Below the pieces are notes generated by a model. That model saw only the letters and a list, made by a program, of their open reading frames with translations. It was not told the origin of the DNA and searched no databases. A DNA stretch of 10,636 nt from an uncultured Pseudogracilibacillus sp. (GTDB taxonomy: Bacteria > Bacillota > Bacilli > Bacillales > Amphibacillaceae). Shown here piece after piece: positions 1 through 6,536 of this stretch. The position numbers and the translations under genes are program-made. The stretch's first letter is position 1. Each line of letters starts with the position of its first letter. The DNA is taken from NCBI GenBank assembly GCA_937960785.1, contig CALGOZ010000066.1:1-10636 (forward strand), written 5' to 3'.

Positions 1-141
1 TACTCGGTAGAAGGCTCCACTGTGTAAGTAGAAGCCTTTTTATCTGTCGACTTACTTGGCAGAAGGTTCCACTAGGTAAGTTGAAATAGCTTTATGCGTA
101 AACTTACCGAATAAAATAATCCGCTCGGCAAGTTACGAAGG
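1..141. repeat. Imperfect intergenic repeat cluster, left edge
   Basis: Positions 1-33 and 53-85 align without gaps at 27 of 33 bases, a direct repeat with a 52-base period. A looser copy follows at 124-141 (CTCGGCAAGTTACGAAGG). The shared core resembles CTCGGTAAGTWGAAGG. The units also pair with inverted segments: GTAAGT (24-29) with ACTTAC (50-55), and GGTAAGTT (75-82) with AACTTACC (101-108), so the cluster could fold into two hairpins. Related copies occur at 10518-10636. No open reading frame is credible here. The cluster is cut by the window edge, so its full length is unknown. I do not recognise the family. Spacing and divergence argue against CRISPR. Confidence 0.6.
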
Positions 142-300
142 TTTTGCTTATTGTTTTATATTGTAGAACTTCCTGCCAGGTACATTTAAAGAATATTACT
201 CATTATCTAACAGATTAATGAATGAAACGTCTTATTTCGAACAGATTTTTTAATTATATGTTAAAATGTCTTTGCATTTTCTAATAATCTATGCTAGTCT
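142..300. other. AT-rich non-coding stretch before the riboswitch
   Basis: No open reading frame, RNA gene or convincing hairpin is visible between the left repeat cluster and the -10 hexamer of the riboswitch promoter. The stretch is AT-rich and ends in probable upstream promoter sequence. Confidence 0.5.
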
Positions 301-306
301 TATAAT
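272..306 (+). promoter_or_regulatory. Candidate sigma-A promoter for the riboswitch/nrd operon
   Basis: A perfect TATAAT lies at 301-306, about 40 bases before the aptamer, which would start transcription near 313. The best -35 match, TTGCAT at 272-277, is 23 bases away, longer than the usual 17. The -35 is therefore weak or lies elsewhere. The -10 call is reasonable and the -35 call is doubtful. Confidence 0.45.
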
Positions 307-345
307 CAACATATGGAAATAATTTAAAATTAAATACTATATGTA

Positions 346-565
346 GTTATAAAGGTGACGTTCCGACGTCTTAAAAGGGAATTCGGTGCAAATCCGAAAC
401 TGCCCCCGCAACTGTAAATGTGTCGAAAGAGAAGAACCCACTGTCTGTAGATGTGTAAACTCTACGGATGGGAAGGGCTCGAGTAGGATACACATGAGTC
501 AGGAGACCTGCCTTTATAACGTAAGTTTCATTTCTCCGGGGTGAGGGAAAGCGAAACGGTGGCGC
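346..565 (+). promoter_or_regulatory. Cobalamin (B12) riboswitch
   Basis: The conserved B12 box (GAGTCAGGAGACCTGCC) sits at 496-512. The other hallmark core, with GGTGCAAATCCGAAACTGCC followed by CCCGCAACTGTAA, lies at 386-416. A perfect 10-bp closing stem P1 forms between GTTATAAAGG (346-355) and CCTTTATAAC (511-520). ATGTGT (418-423) pairs with ACACAT (490-495), and GTAGA (447-451) pairs with TCTAC (461-465). Downstream of P1, a small hairpin GCG/CGC (551-553/563-565) carries CGGTGG (557-562), which can pair with CCACTG (438-443). That matches the known L5-L13 kissing loop by which these riboswitches sense ligand. The RNA precedes an intrinsic terminator and the class I reductase operon, so adenosylcobalamin or another B12 form most likely lowers expression. 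Confidence 0.95.
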
Positions 566-632
566 GATACATGTAATGCTATGGTGTTTTTTAAGGGCAT
601 TTGTATCTTTTGATCGTTGAACACTGTTTATG

Positions 633-666
633 AACCGCTAATCCAACTTCGGATTGGCGGTTTTTT
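633..666 (+). terminator. Riboswitch expression-platform terminator
   Basis: A 12-bp stem is formed by AACCGCTAATCC (633-644) and GGATTGGCGGTT (651-662), with one G-U pair and a 6-base loop (AACTTC). It is followed by a T tract at 661-666 and more T residues after one A. It lies between the B12 aptamer and the ribosome binding site, so it is the likely off switch. No competing antiterminator is obvious by eye. A weak 8-bp pairing of 581-588 with 620-627 is one candidate. Confidence 0.9.
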
Positions 667-700
667 ATTTTTAGTTAACTATTAAAGGAGGAAGAAGGTA

Positions 701-2923
701 ATGGTAACGACAAAAGAAAAATTATCAATTCATAATTGGGTAGATCAAATGACGGAAGGGTTATCCGTTGAGACGAAAGACTTTATGCAGAAATGTCATC
801 TTGCACTAACGGAGGAAAATACGATTGATTACGATCGTTTTATCCAATTTGCACTAGATGAGATGGATGAGGCAAATGAGAATTGGACCTTTGTAGCAAG
901 TCGAATTTTTTTAGAAAAGTTATATGAGGAAGCTTCCGAAAATCGAGGTTATCCCTTAGAAGAAACGTATCAACATTTTTATCCGTTAATCAAAAAACTT
1001 ACGGAAAAAGGGATTTATCATAAAAGTCTATTAGCTTCTTATAGTGAAAAAGAAATCAATTATTTTGCTAGTCAACTAGATAAAAGTCGAGATCGTCTTT
1101 TTACCTACTTAGGATTGCATACGTTAGCGACGCGTTATTTAGCGACAGATCACGATAAGCGTATCTTCGAATTACCTCAGGAGCGTTGGATGATTATCGC
1201 TATGTATCTCATGCAACAGGAACCCGAGGAAAAGCGCGCTGAATATGTCGTGGAAGCTTACTGGGCGCTCAGTAACTTATATATGACGGTAGCGACGCCG
1301 ACTTTGAATAATGCAGGAAAGACCCACGGCCAACTGTCAAGTTGCTTTATCGATACGGTCGAGGATAGCCTACGCTCGATTTACGATGTCAATTCTGATG
1401 TTGCGCAACTATCGAAAAATGGTGGTGGCATCGGAGTCTATATGGGAAAAGTCCGTGGACGCGGTAGTTCAATCAAAGGCTTTAAAGGGATGTCGAGTGG
1501 GGTTGTTCCATGGATTCGTCAGTTAAATAATACAGCAGTAAGTGTCGACCAACTCGGAACAAGAAAAGGTGCAATCGCTGTTTATTTAGACGTCTGGCAT
1601 ACGGATATAGAAGCCTTTCTTGATCTGAAGTTAAATAACGGTGATGAGCGTTTAAGAGCTCATGATATTTTTACTGGGGTTTGTATTCCGGATTACTTTA
1701 TGGAGCAGGTTGAAAAACGTGGAGACTGGTATTTATTCGATCCGCATGAAGTACGACAAGTGATGGGCTTTTCTTTAGAAGATTTTTACGATGAGGAAAA
1801 GGGAAAAGGTTCTTGGCGTGAGAAATATAAACAATGTATCGAAAACGAAAACCTATCAAAACGAAAAGTTCCAGCTATCGAAATTATGAAGCGGATTATG
1901 ATTTCCCAACTAGAGACGGGAACGCCGTTTATGTTTTATCGCGATGAGGTGAACCGAAAGAATAACAACGATCATGAAGGTATTATTTATTGTTCAAATC
2001 TTTGTACAGAAATTACCCAGAATCAATCACCGACAGAGTTTTTACAAGAGTATGTAAAGCTCGATGGTACCGTTGTAAAAGAATATAAGCCAGGAGATTA
2101 TGTTGTCTGTAATTTAAGTTCAATTAATCTTGGGCGAGCTGTTCCTGACGACGTCCTTGAAAGACTGATTCCAATTCAAGTACGTATGCTCGACAATGTC
2201 ATTGATGTAAATATGTTGCCCCTTCCACAGACAACTTTGACGAATCAGAAATACCGTGCGATCGGTTTAGGTACATTTGGTTGGCATCACTTACTTGCAT
2301 TAAAAGGAATCGAATGGGAAAGTGATGAAGCACTAAAGTTTGCCGATTCTCTTTATGAAAAGATTGCTTACTTAACAATTAAAGCAAGTATGGAGTTGAG
2401 CAAAGAAAAAGGTAGCTATCCCTTGTTTGAAGGAAGTAAATGGGCGACTGGAGCCTATTTTGAAGAGCGGAATTATACGGATGAATCTTGGCGTGCTTTA
2501 AAAAGTGACGTAAAACAATATGGAATTCGAAATGGATATTTAATGGCGATAGCTCCGAATTCGTCGACAGCGATGATAGCTGGTTCGACAGCAAGTATCG
2601 ATCCTGTTTTTCAGCCTTTCTACTATGAGGAAAAACGAGATTATAAAATTCCCGTAACAGCTCCGGATTTAACTCCAGAGACGTATGCAATCTATCGTCG
2701 CTCGGCATACATTGTCGATCAACGTTGGAGCGTAAGGCAAAATGCGGTTCGTCAACGTCATATTGATCAAAGTATTTCGTTTAACCTTTATGTACCGCAT
2801 ACAATTCATGCACGAGTTTTATTAGATTTACATTTACAAGCATGGAAGTCCGGACTTAAAACGACTTATTACGTTCGTTCGACAAGTAAAGAAATCGAGG
2901 AGTGTGAATGGTGTCACGCTTAA
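701..2923 (+). CDS. nrdA: Class I ribonucleoside-diphosphate reductase, alpha (catalytic) subunit
   Basis: Reduces ribonucleoside diphosphates to deoxyribonucleotides, working with the beta subunit encoded two genes downstream. The expected catalytic residues are present: C215 in LSSCF, the N433-x-C435-x-E437 site in SNLCTE, the second disulfide-forming cysteine C470 in VVCNLSS, the radical-transfer pair Y723-Y724 in KTTYYVRS, and the C-terminal thioredoxin-accessible pair C735/C738 in CEWCHA. The protein has 740 residues, within the class I range. The first ~55 residues align only with the later part of an ATP-cone; the usual opening strand (RDG-type motif) is missing, so the allosteric activity site is shortened or degenerate. 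The start is supported by AAAGGAGG at 684-691, nine bases upstream. The gene overlaps the next by 16 bases. NrdA and NrdE naming is ambiguous: the CxxC tail and partial cone resemble NrdE. The enzyme class is secure; the subclass is not. Confidence 0.96.
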   Translation: MVTTKEKLSIHNWVDQMTEGLSVETKDFMQKCHLALTEENTIDYDRFIQFALDEMDEANENWTFVASRIFLEKLYEEASENRGYPLEETYQHFYPLIKKLTEKGIYHKSLLASYSEKEINYFASQLDKSRDRLFTYLGLHTLATRYLATDHDKRIFELPQERWMIIAMYLMQQEPEEKRAEYVVEAYWALSNLYMTVATPTLNNAGKTHGQLSSCFIDTVEDSLRSIYDVNSDVAQLSKNGGGIGVYMGKVRGRGSSIKGFKGMSSGVVPWIRQLNNTAVSVDQLGTRKGAIAVYLDVWHTDIEAFLDLKLNNGDERLRAHDIFTGVCIPDYFMEQVEKRGDWYLFDPHEVRQVMGFSLEDFYDEEKGKGSWREKYKQCIENENLSKRKVPAIEIMKRIMISQLETGTPFMFYRDEVNRKNNNDHEGIIYCSNLCTEITQNQSPTEFLQEYVKLDGTVVKEYKPGDYVVCNLSSINLGRAVPDDVLERLIPIQVRMLDNVIDVNMLPLPQTTLTNQKYRAIGLGTFGWHHLLALKGIEWESDEALKFADSLYEKIAYLTIKASMELSKEKGSYPLFEGSKWATGAYFEERNYTDESWRALKSDVKQYGIRNGYLMAIAPNSSTAMIAGSTASIDPVFQPFYYEEKRDYKIPVTAPDLTPETYAIYRRSAYIVDQRWSVRQNAVRQRHIDQSISFNLYVPHTIHARVLLDLHLQAWKSGLKTTYYVRSTSKEIEECEWCHA

Positions 2924-3393
2924 ATCGCTCGGTAATTGTGTATGTATCTTATAGTGGCAATACGGAAGAGATGGCCCACTTTATTAGGCAATATGTAGAA
3001 AGCTATGGAATCGAAGTTGATCTTTATGATGTGACAGCTCATATCCGACCGATTGACTTATCCCGCTATGATGTACTTTTTTTAGGTACGTTTACTTGGG
3101 ATTACGGCTCGGTTCCAGAGGAGTTAGAAGATTTTTTATCCGTCGTTGATCTTACCGGGACTGAAATTGCTTTCTTCGGTTCTGGAGATACTCAGTTCGG
3201 CGGGGACTCCCTTTATTGCCGAGCCTTAAAACAACTAAAAGCTACATACGGTAGCAAATGGAATCTACTAAAGGTGGAGCAGTCTCCAAGGGGTTATCAA
3301 GAAGAACGAATATATCATTGGGTTAAAGAGGTGGTTGAAGATGTCTATCAAATTAAAAAAAGCAAAAACATTAGAACCGCGTTATCCGAATAA
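2908..3393 (+). CDS. Flavodoxin encoded between reductase subunits (NrdI-like role)
   Basis: A short-chain flavodoxin of 161 residues that should bind FMN and carry electrons in the cytoplasm. The phosphate-binding loop is SYSGNTE (residues 14-20). The flavin-stacking loop is LGTFTWDYG with W64, and the second flavin loop is FFGSGDTQFGG around residues 90-99. These read as true flavodoxin motifs (compare LGTxTW and GSGD), not the shorter NrdI pattern. By position it probably serves the reductase, supplying electrons for cofactor assembly or repair in the beta subunit; this is inference. The start has an AGGAG at 2898-2902, five bases upstream, inside the end of the alpha gene, which suggests translational coupling. 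The last 17 codons overlap the beta gene in another frame, extending the protein beyond where flavodoxins commonly end (after the WVKEVVE helix). Confidence 0.9.
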   Translation: MVSRLNRSVIVYVSYSGNTEEMAHFIRQYVESYGIEVDLYDVTAHIRPIDLSRYDVLFLGTFTWDYGSVPEELEDFLSVVDLTGTEIAFFGSGDTQFGGDSLYCRALKQLKATYGSKWNLLKVEQSPRGYQEERIYHWVKEVVEDVYQIKKSKNIRTALSE

Positions 3394-4381
3394 ATCAACG
3401 GGTATATTCGGTGGAAAGTCGAGTGGAATTTTAAATTGGAACGATATTGCCTACCCTCATTGGTACAAACTTTACAAACGATTAGTAGGGAACTATTGGC
3501 AGGCGGACGAAATTAGTATGGCGAGTGATATAAAGCAGTTTCCTGAACTGACGGAGCGAGAGCGGGATGCCTATTTAAAAATTATCGGATTACTTTCGAC
3601 TTTAGATGCACCGCAGACGAGAACGGCGTTACTCTTTTCTTTATATGCGACCGATCCCTCGGTGCAGTCGATCATGGCGGTAATCGCCCAGCAAGAAGCG
3701 GTCCATAATGAGTCGTATTCTTATGTGCTATCTTCAATCGTTTCACTACCGGAACAAAACGAAGCCTTCGAACTCGGGCGCAAGGATCCGATTTTATTAA
3801 AACGAAATGAATCTATTATGTATTATTATAATCAATTTGTTGAAGATCCGACGATTGAACATATTTTACAGGCGATGGTGTATACGATTTTACTAGAGGG
3901 AATGTTTTTCTATTCGGGGTTTGCCTTCTTTTATCATTTAGCTCGTTTTCAGAAAATGGTCGGTACTTCAACGATGATTAGTTACATTAACCGTGATGAG
4001 TTGGAGCATGGTCGATTTATTTCGGAGATGTTTCGAGCGACTTTAGCGGAGAATCCCGAGCACAATAACGAACAATTCATTACTTTTGTATACGATAGCT
4101 TTAAAGAAGCGGTAGAGCTAGAAATCGAATGGTCACGCTATGTGCTAAAAGATTTGCCTGGTCTCGATTTAGATGAAATGGCTGGATATATAAAGTACCG
4201 AGCGAATAAAATGCTTCGAATGATCGGTTTAGAAGAATTATATGAAGGGTATATCGATAACCCGATGAAATGGATTCATGCCTACGTCGATAATTTCGAT
4301 CAAACGAAGACGGACTTTTTTGAACAGAAACCTCGTCAATATACGAAGACGAGCGATTTGAACCGTTTCGACGATTTATAA
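3341..4381 (+). CDS. nrdB: Class I ribonucleoside-diphosphate reductase, beta (radical) subunit
   Basis: Houses the dimetal-tyrosyl radical cofactor that starts catalysis in the alpha subunit. All expected ligands can be placed by comparison with E. coli NrdB: D89 (STLDAPQ), E119 and H122 in EAVHNESY, E186 (LLEGMFF), E220 and H223 in DELEHG. The radical tyrosine is Y126 of the same EAVHNESY motif, so this is not a tyrosine-less class Ic type. The ATG at 3341 is chosen because AGAGGTGG (3327-3334) ends six bases before it; the in-frame TTG at 3335 touches that site and is unlikely. This gives 346 residues. The gene overlaps the flavodoxin gene by 53 bases. Whether the metal is iron or manganese cannot be told from sequence alone; the neighbouring flavodoxin leaves manganese possible. 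Confidence 0.95.
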   Translation: MSIKLKKAKTLEPRYPNKSTGIFGGKSSGILNWNDIAYPHWYKLYKRLVGNYWQADEISMASDIKQFPELTERERDAYLKIIGLLSTLDAPQTRTALLFSLYATDPSVQSIMAVIAQQEAVHNESYSYVLSSIVSLPEQNEAFELGRKDPILLKRNESIMYYYNQFVEDPTIEHILQAMVYTILLEGMFFYSGFAFFYHLARFQKMVGTSTMISYINRDELEHGRFISEMFRATLAENPEHNNEQFITFVYDSFKEAVELEIEWSRYVLKDLPGLDLDEMAGYIKYRANKMLRMIGLEELYEGYIDNPMKWIHAYVDNFDQTKTDFFEQKPRQYTKTSDLNRFDDL

Positions 4382-4390
4382 ACGGGTTTG

Positions 4391-4422
4391 GTTGGGCAAA
4401 CTAATATATGCCCAACTTTTTT
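4391..4422 (+). terminator. Intrinsic terminator of the reductase operon
   Basis: GTTGGGCA (4391-4398) pairs perfectly with TGCCCAAC (4409-4416) across a 10-base loop, followed by six T residues at 4417-4422. It begins ten bases after the nrdB stop codon and separates this operon from the thioesterase gene. Confidence 0.9.
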
Positions 4423-4463
4423 CTAAATAAAAGATTTTCATAAACATAAAGGAAGGGATCTAT

Positions 4464-4922
4464 ATGGAAGTTAAAACGATGCAACAATCAAAAATTGTCC
4501 AAACCCGTCTCGTACTACCACCGGATACGAATCATATCGATACAATTTTTGGTGGGAAAATTTTAGCCTATATCGATGAGGTCGCAGCCTTATCTGCGAT
4601 GAAACATGCAAACGCAATCGTCGTCACGGCGTCAATCGATTCGGTTAACTTTCATTCATCAGCAAAAGTAGGTGATGCCCTTACGTTAGAAGCCTTTGTC
4701 ACGTATACAGGGACGACGTCGATGGAAGTGTACGTCAATGTCCAAGCTGAAGATGTGTTAAAAGGAGAGGTGAAACAAACGACAGAAGCTTTCCTTACGA
4801 TGGTAGCTGTCGACCATAAAGGGCGCCCGATTCCCGTGCCAAAGGTCAAACCTGAGACGGAAAAGGAAAAAGAGTTATTCCGAACTGCTCCGGCAAGGAA
4901 AGCGAGTAGAAATAAAAGTTAA
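4464..4922 (+). CDS. Acyl-CoA thioesterase, hotdog fold (YkhA family)
   Basis: Predicted cytoplasmic acyl-CoA hydrolase that releases free fatty acid and CoA. The protein has 152 residues and a single hotdog domain. The N-terminal signature LVLPPDTNHIDTIFGGK (residues 16-32) and the following helix AYIDEVAA carry the N23 and D38 positions that match the Asn-Asp catalytic arrangement of this family. VVTASIDSVNF and SMEVYV are further family segments, and the tail is rich in Lys, Glu and Arg. It resembles Bacillus subtilis YkhA throughout. AAAGGAAGGG (4448-4457) ends six bases before the ATG, which supports this start over M6. The gene stands alone between two hairpins, so it is probably monocistronic. 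Substrate chain length cannot be inferred. Confidence 0.9.
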   Translation: MEVKTMQQSKIVQTRLVLPPDTNHIDTIFGGKILAYIDEVAALSAMKHANAIVVTASIDSVNFHSSAKVGDALTLEAFVTYTGTTSMEVYVNVQAEDVLKGEVKQTTEAFLTMVAVDHKGRPIPVPKVKPETEKEKELFRTAPARKASRNKS

Positions 4923-4967
4923 GTTTATAGTATACTAGATGTTAGTAAAAAGTTTATTTTATAAAAT

Positions 4968-4996
4968 TACCCCTAGTTTTATGAGGACTAGGGGTA
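4968..4996. terminator. Hairpin after the thioesterase gene, probable terminator
   Basis: TACCCCTAGT (4968-4977) pairs perfectly over 10 bp with ACTAGGGGTA (4987-4996), with a 9-base loop. It starts 46 bases after the stop codon. The T tract on the + strand is poor (TTGT), so termination may be inefficient. The preceding AT-rich sequence gives only a weak tract on the - strand as well. Confidence 0.6.
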
Positions 4997-5001
4997 TTGT
5001 A

Positions 5002-5059
5002 ACGGTTGAAGCAAGGTAGTATTTATCTTTCATTATAATCTGAAAGAATCGTCAACCGT
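5002..5059. repeat. Nested inverted repeat upstream of yebC
   Basis: The outer arms ACGGTTGA (5002-5009) and TCAACCGT (5052-5059) are perfect 8-bp complements. Inside them, TCTTTCA (5026-5032) and TGAAAGA (5041-5047) form a second perfect 7-bp stem whose 8-base loop contains TATAAT (5034-5039). It could be an RNA structure, an operator around a promoter, or chance in AT-rich DNA. No -35 at standard spacing accompanies this TATAAT; the nearest, TTGAAG at 5006-5011, is 22 bases away. Confidence 0.45.
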
Positions 5060-5115
5060 CCGCTAAGAAGCACGTCATCAATGGTCTTTGATTACTTTTA
5101 TTTTGCGGAGTGGTT

Positions 5116-5124
5116 TGTTATACT
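5116..5124 (+). promoter_or_regulatory. Extended -10 promoter for the yebC-yajC operon
   Basis: TGTTATACT at 5116-5124 matches the extended -10 form (TGn followed by TATACT) and would start transcription about 27 bases before the yebC ATG. The -35 region at 17-base spacing (5096-5101, TTTTAT) is poor, which is tolerated for extended -10 promoters. Confidence 0.5.
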
Positions 5125-5157
5125 TGTAAAGAATTTTGGAATGGAAGGGGATTGTCT

Positions 5158-5889
5158 ATGGCTGGACACTCAAAATGGCATAACATCCACCGGCGTAAAG
5201 GAGCTCAGGATAAAAAGCGGGGAAAAATTTTTATGCGTCATTCTCGTTTGATTTATACAGCGGCAAAAGAGGGTGGAGGCGATCCGGATATGAACCCGGC
5301 GCTTCGGACAGCAATTGAAAAAGCAAAAGCTGATAATATGCCGAATGACAATATCGAACGTGCAATTAATAAAGCGACAGGTAATATTGAAGGAGCTAAC
5401 TTTGAAGAAATAACGTATGAAGGCTATGGCCCAGGAGGTATTGCGGTAATCGTCAACGTATTAACAGATAATCGAAATCGTACCGCTTCAGAAGTTCGCC
5501 ATGCTTTTACAAAAAATGATGGAAACTTAGGGGAGACGGGTTGTGTCTCGTTTATGTTCGATCGAAAAGGGTATATCGTCATCTTAAATGAAGATGAATC
5601 CATCGATGAGGATGAATTAACTTTACTTGCTATCGATGCTGGAGCCGAAGACATCGATTACGAAGAAGGTGTGTTTGAAATTTATACGGAACCAGCTCAA
5701 TTTAATGATGTGCGGGACACTTTACAAGAAGCGGGTTATAAATTTGAGGAAGCGGAAATAACCTTAATTCCACAAAACTTTACCCAAGTAAGTGAAGAAC
5801 AGGAAGAAAAGATGTTGAATCTAATTGAAATGTTAGAAGATAGTGAGGATGTCCAAGATGTTCACCATAATATGGAGATTACAAGCTAG
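5158..5889 (+). CDS. yebC: YebC/TACO1 family protein (YrbC-like)
   Basis: A cytoplasmic protein of the YebC/TACO1 family, historically annotated as a transcriptional regulator; members are now linked to translation, including relief of ribosome stalling. Its exact role here is not shown by sequence. The diagnostic N-terminus MAGHSKWHNIHRRKGAQD is present, followed by KRGKIF, NMPNDNIERAI, ITYEGYGPGG, NRNRTASEVRH and GETGCVSFMFDRKG. The length, 243 residues, is standard. An open frame extends upstream to 5110, but the ATG at 5158 is chosen because it begins the conserved MAGHSKW and has GGAAGGGG (5143-5150) seven bases upstream. It is the first gene of the seven-gene run, 26 bases before ruvA. 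Confidence 0.96.
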   Translation: MAGHSKWHNIHRRKGAQDKKRGKIFMRHSRLIYTAAKEGGGDPDMNPALRTAIEKAKADNMPNDNIERAINKATGNIEGANFEEITYEGYGPGGIAVIVNVLTDNRNRTASEVRHAFTKNDGNLGETGCVSFMFDRKGYIVILNEDESIDEDELTLLAIDAGAEDIDYEEGVFEIYTEPAQFNDVRDTLQEAGYKFEEAEITLIPQNFTQVSEEQEEKMLNLIEMLEDSEDVQDVHHNMEITS

Positions 5890-5915
5890 AAAATATCGCT
5901 GAAGGAATGGGATCG

Positions 5916-6506
5916 ATGATAGCATTTTTACGGGGGACTCTCGTTTCAATTGAGGAAGAGTCGATTTTGTTAGACGTTCAAGGGGTAGGCTATGAAGTAC
6001 TTTGCCCGAATCCTTTCGTCTATCAATCTTCTTTACATAAAACGTTATTTATACACACTTATCACCATGTACGGGAAGATATGCAACAATTGTATGGTTT
6101 TAAAGATGAAGATGAAAAGTTTTTATTTACGAAATTAATTTCAGTATCTGGAATAGGTCCTAAAAGTGCGATCGGAATTTTAGGAAATGCACAAGTAAAT
6201 GAGTTCATTGCGGCAGTAGAGCGGGAAGATGAAAAATATCTAACTCAATTTCCTGGAGTAGGAAAGAAGACAGCCCGTCAAATTATTTTAGATTTAAAAG
6301 GAAAATTAGCGGACCATCTATCGCTTGCACCTGAAGCAACTACAGTGACACAGGTTGATTCCACAATGCAAGAGGTAAAAGAGGCCTTACTCGCTTTAGG
6401 TTATAAAGAACGTGAATTATCAGATGTATTACGTCAATTGCAAAAAGAGGACATAAAAGAGACAGACGAAGCGATTAAACGGGCGCTAGTTTTATTAGCG
6501 ACGTAA
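5916..6506 (+). CDS. ruvA: Holliday junction branch migration protein RuvA
   Basis: Binds four-way DNA junctions as a tetramer and loads the RuvB motor. The 196-residue protein shows the usual three parts: an N-terminal OB-fold (MIAFLRG to about residue 63), a helix-hairpin-helix domain with hairpins SGIGPK (78-83) and PGVGKK (113-118), and a C-terminal three-helix domain (about 150-196, VKEALLALGYKERE) that contacts RuvB. An ATG at 5907 is also in frame, but AAGGA (5902-5906) would lie directly against it. The ATG at 5916 gives a nine-base spacing and the canonical MIAFLRG start. No ruvC lies between yebC and ruvA, as expected where RecU acts as resolvase. Confidence 0.96.
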   Translation: MIAFLRGTLVSIEEESILLDVQGVGYEVLCPNPFVYQSSLHKTLFIHTYHHVREDMQQLYGFKDEDEKFLFTKLISVSGIGPKSAIGILGNAQVNEFIAAVEREDEKYLTQFPGVGKKTARQIILDLKGKLADHLSLAPEATTVTQVDSTMQEVKEALLALGYKERELSDVLRQLQKEDIKETDEAIKRALVLLAT

Positions 6507-6536
6507 CTTGGAAAACAATGATAGTGAGGTGCGAAC

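Noticed and set aside
1..141. CRISPR array
   Set aside because: Units are divergent, self-complementary and irregularly spaced, with no constant repeats separated by unique spacers and no cas genes nearby.
208..248. Direct repeat AACAGATT at 209-216 and 240-247
   Set aside because: It is only eight bases in AT-rich sequence, which is easily expected by chance.
272..295. Alternative promoter TTGCAT with TATGCT
   Set aside because: The spacer is only 12 bases, too short for sigma-A.
1311..1526. Overlapping + strand open frame inside the reductase alpha gene
   Set aside because: It lies entirely within a strongly conserved catalytic region in another frame and encodes no recognisable protein.
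2379..2708. 109-codon - strand open frame inside the alpha gene
   Set aside because: It is antisense to conserved coding sequence, with no recognisable domain or convincing ribosome binding site.
3335..3340. TTG start for the beta subunit
   Set aside because: The ribosome binding site ends immediately before the TTG; the ATG at 3341 has normal six-base spacing.
2908..3393. Calling this gene nrdI
   Set aside because: The flavin-loop motifs (LGTFTW, GSGDTQF) are those of ordinary flavodoxins; only the gene context suggests an NrdI-like role.
4652..4849. Antisense open frame within the thioesterase gene; similar antisense frames at 5424-5654, 9249-9446 and 9534-9767
   Set aside because: All are opposite conserved genes and have no homology I recognise; they read as shadows.
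5110..5157. Upstream GTG start for yebC
   Set aside because: It would add a cysteine-rich non-conserved leader and place the extended -10 inside the gene; the conserved MAGHSKW start at 5158 has a good ribosome binding site.
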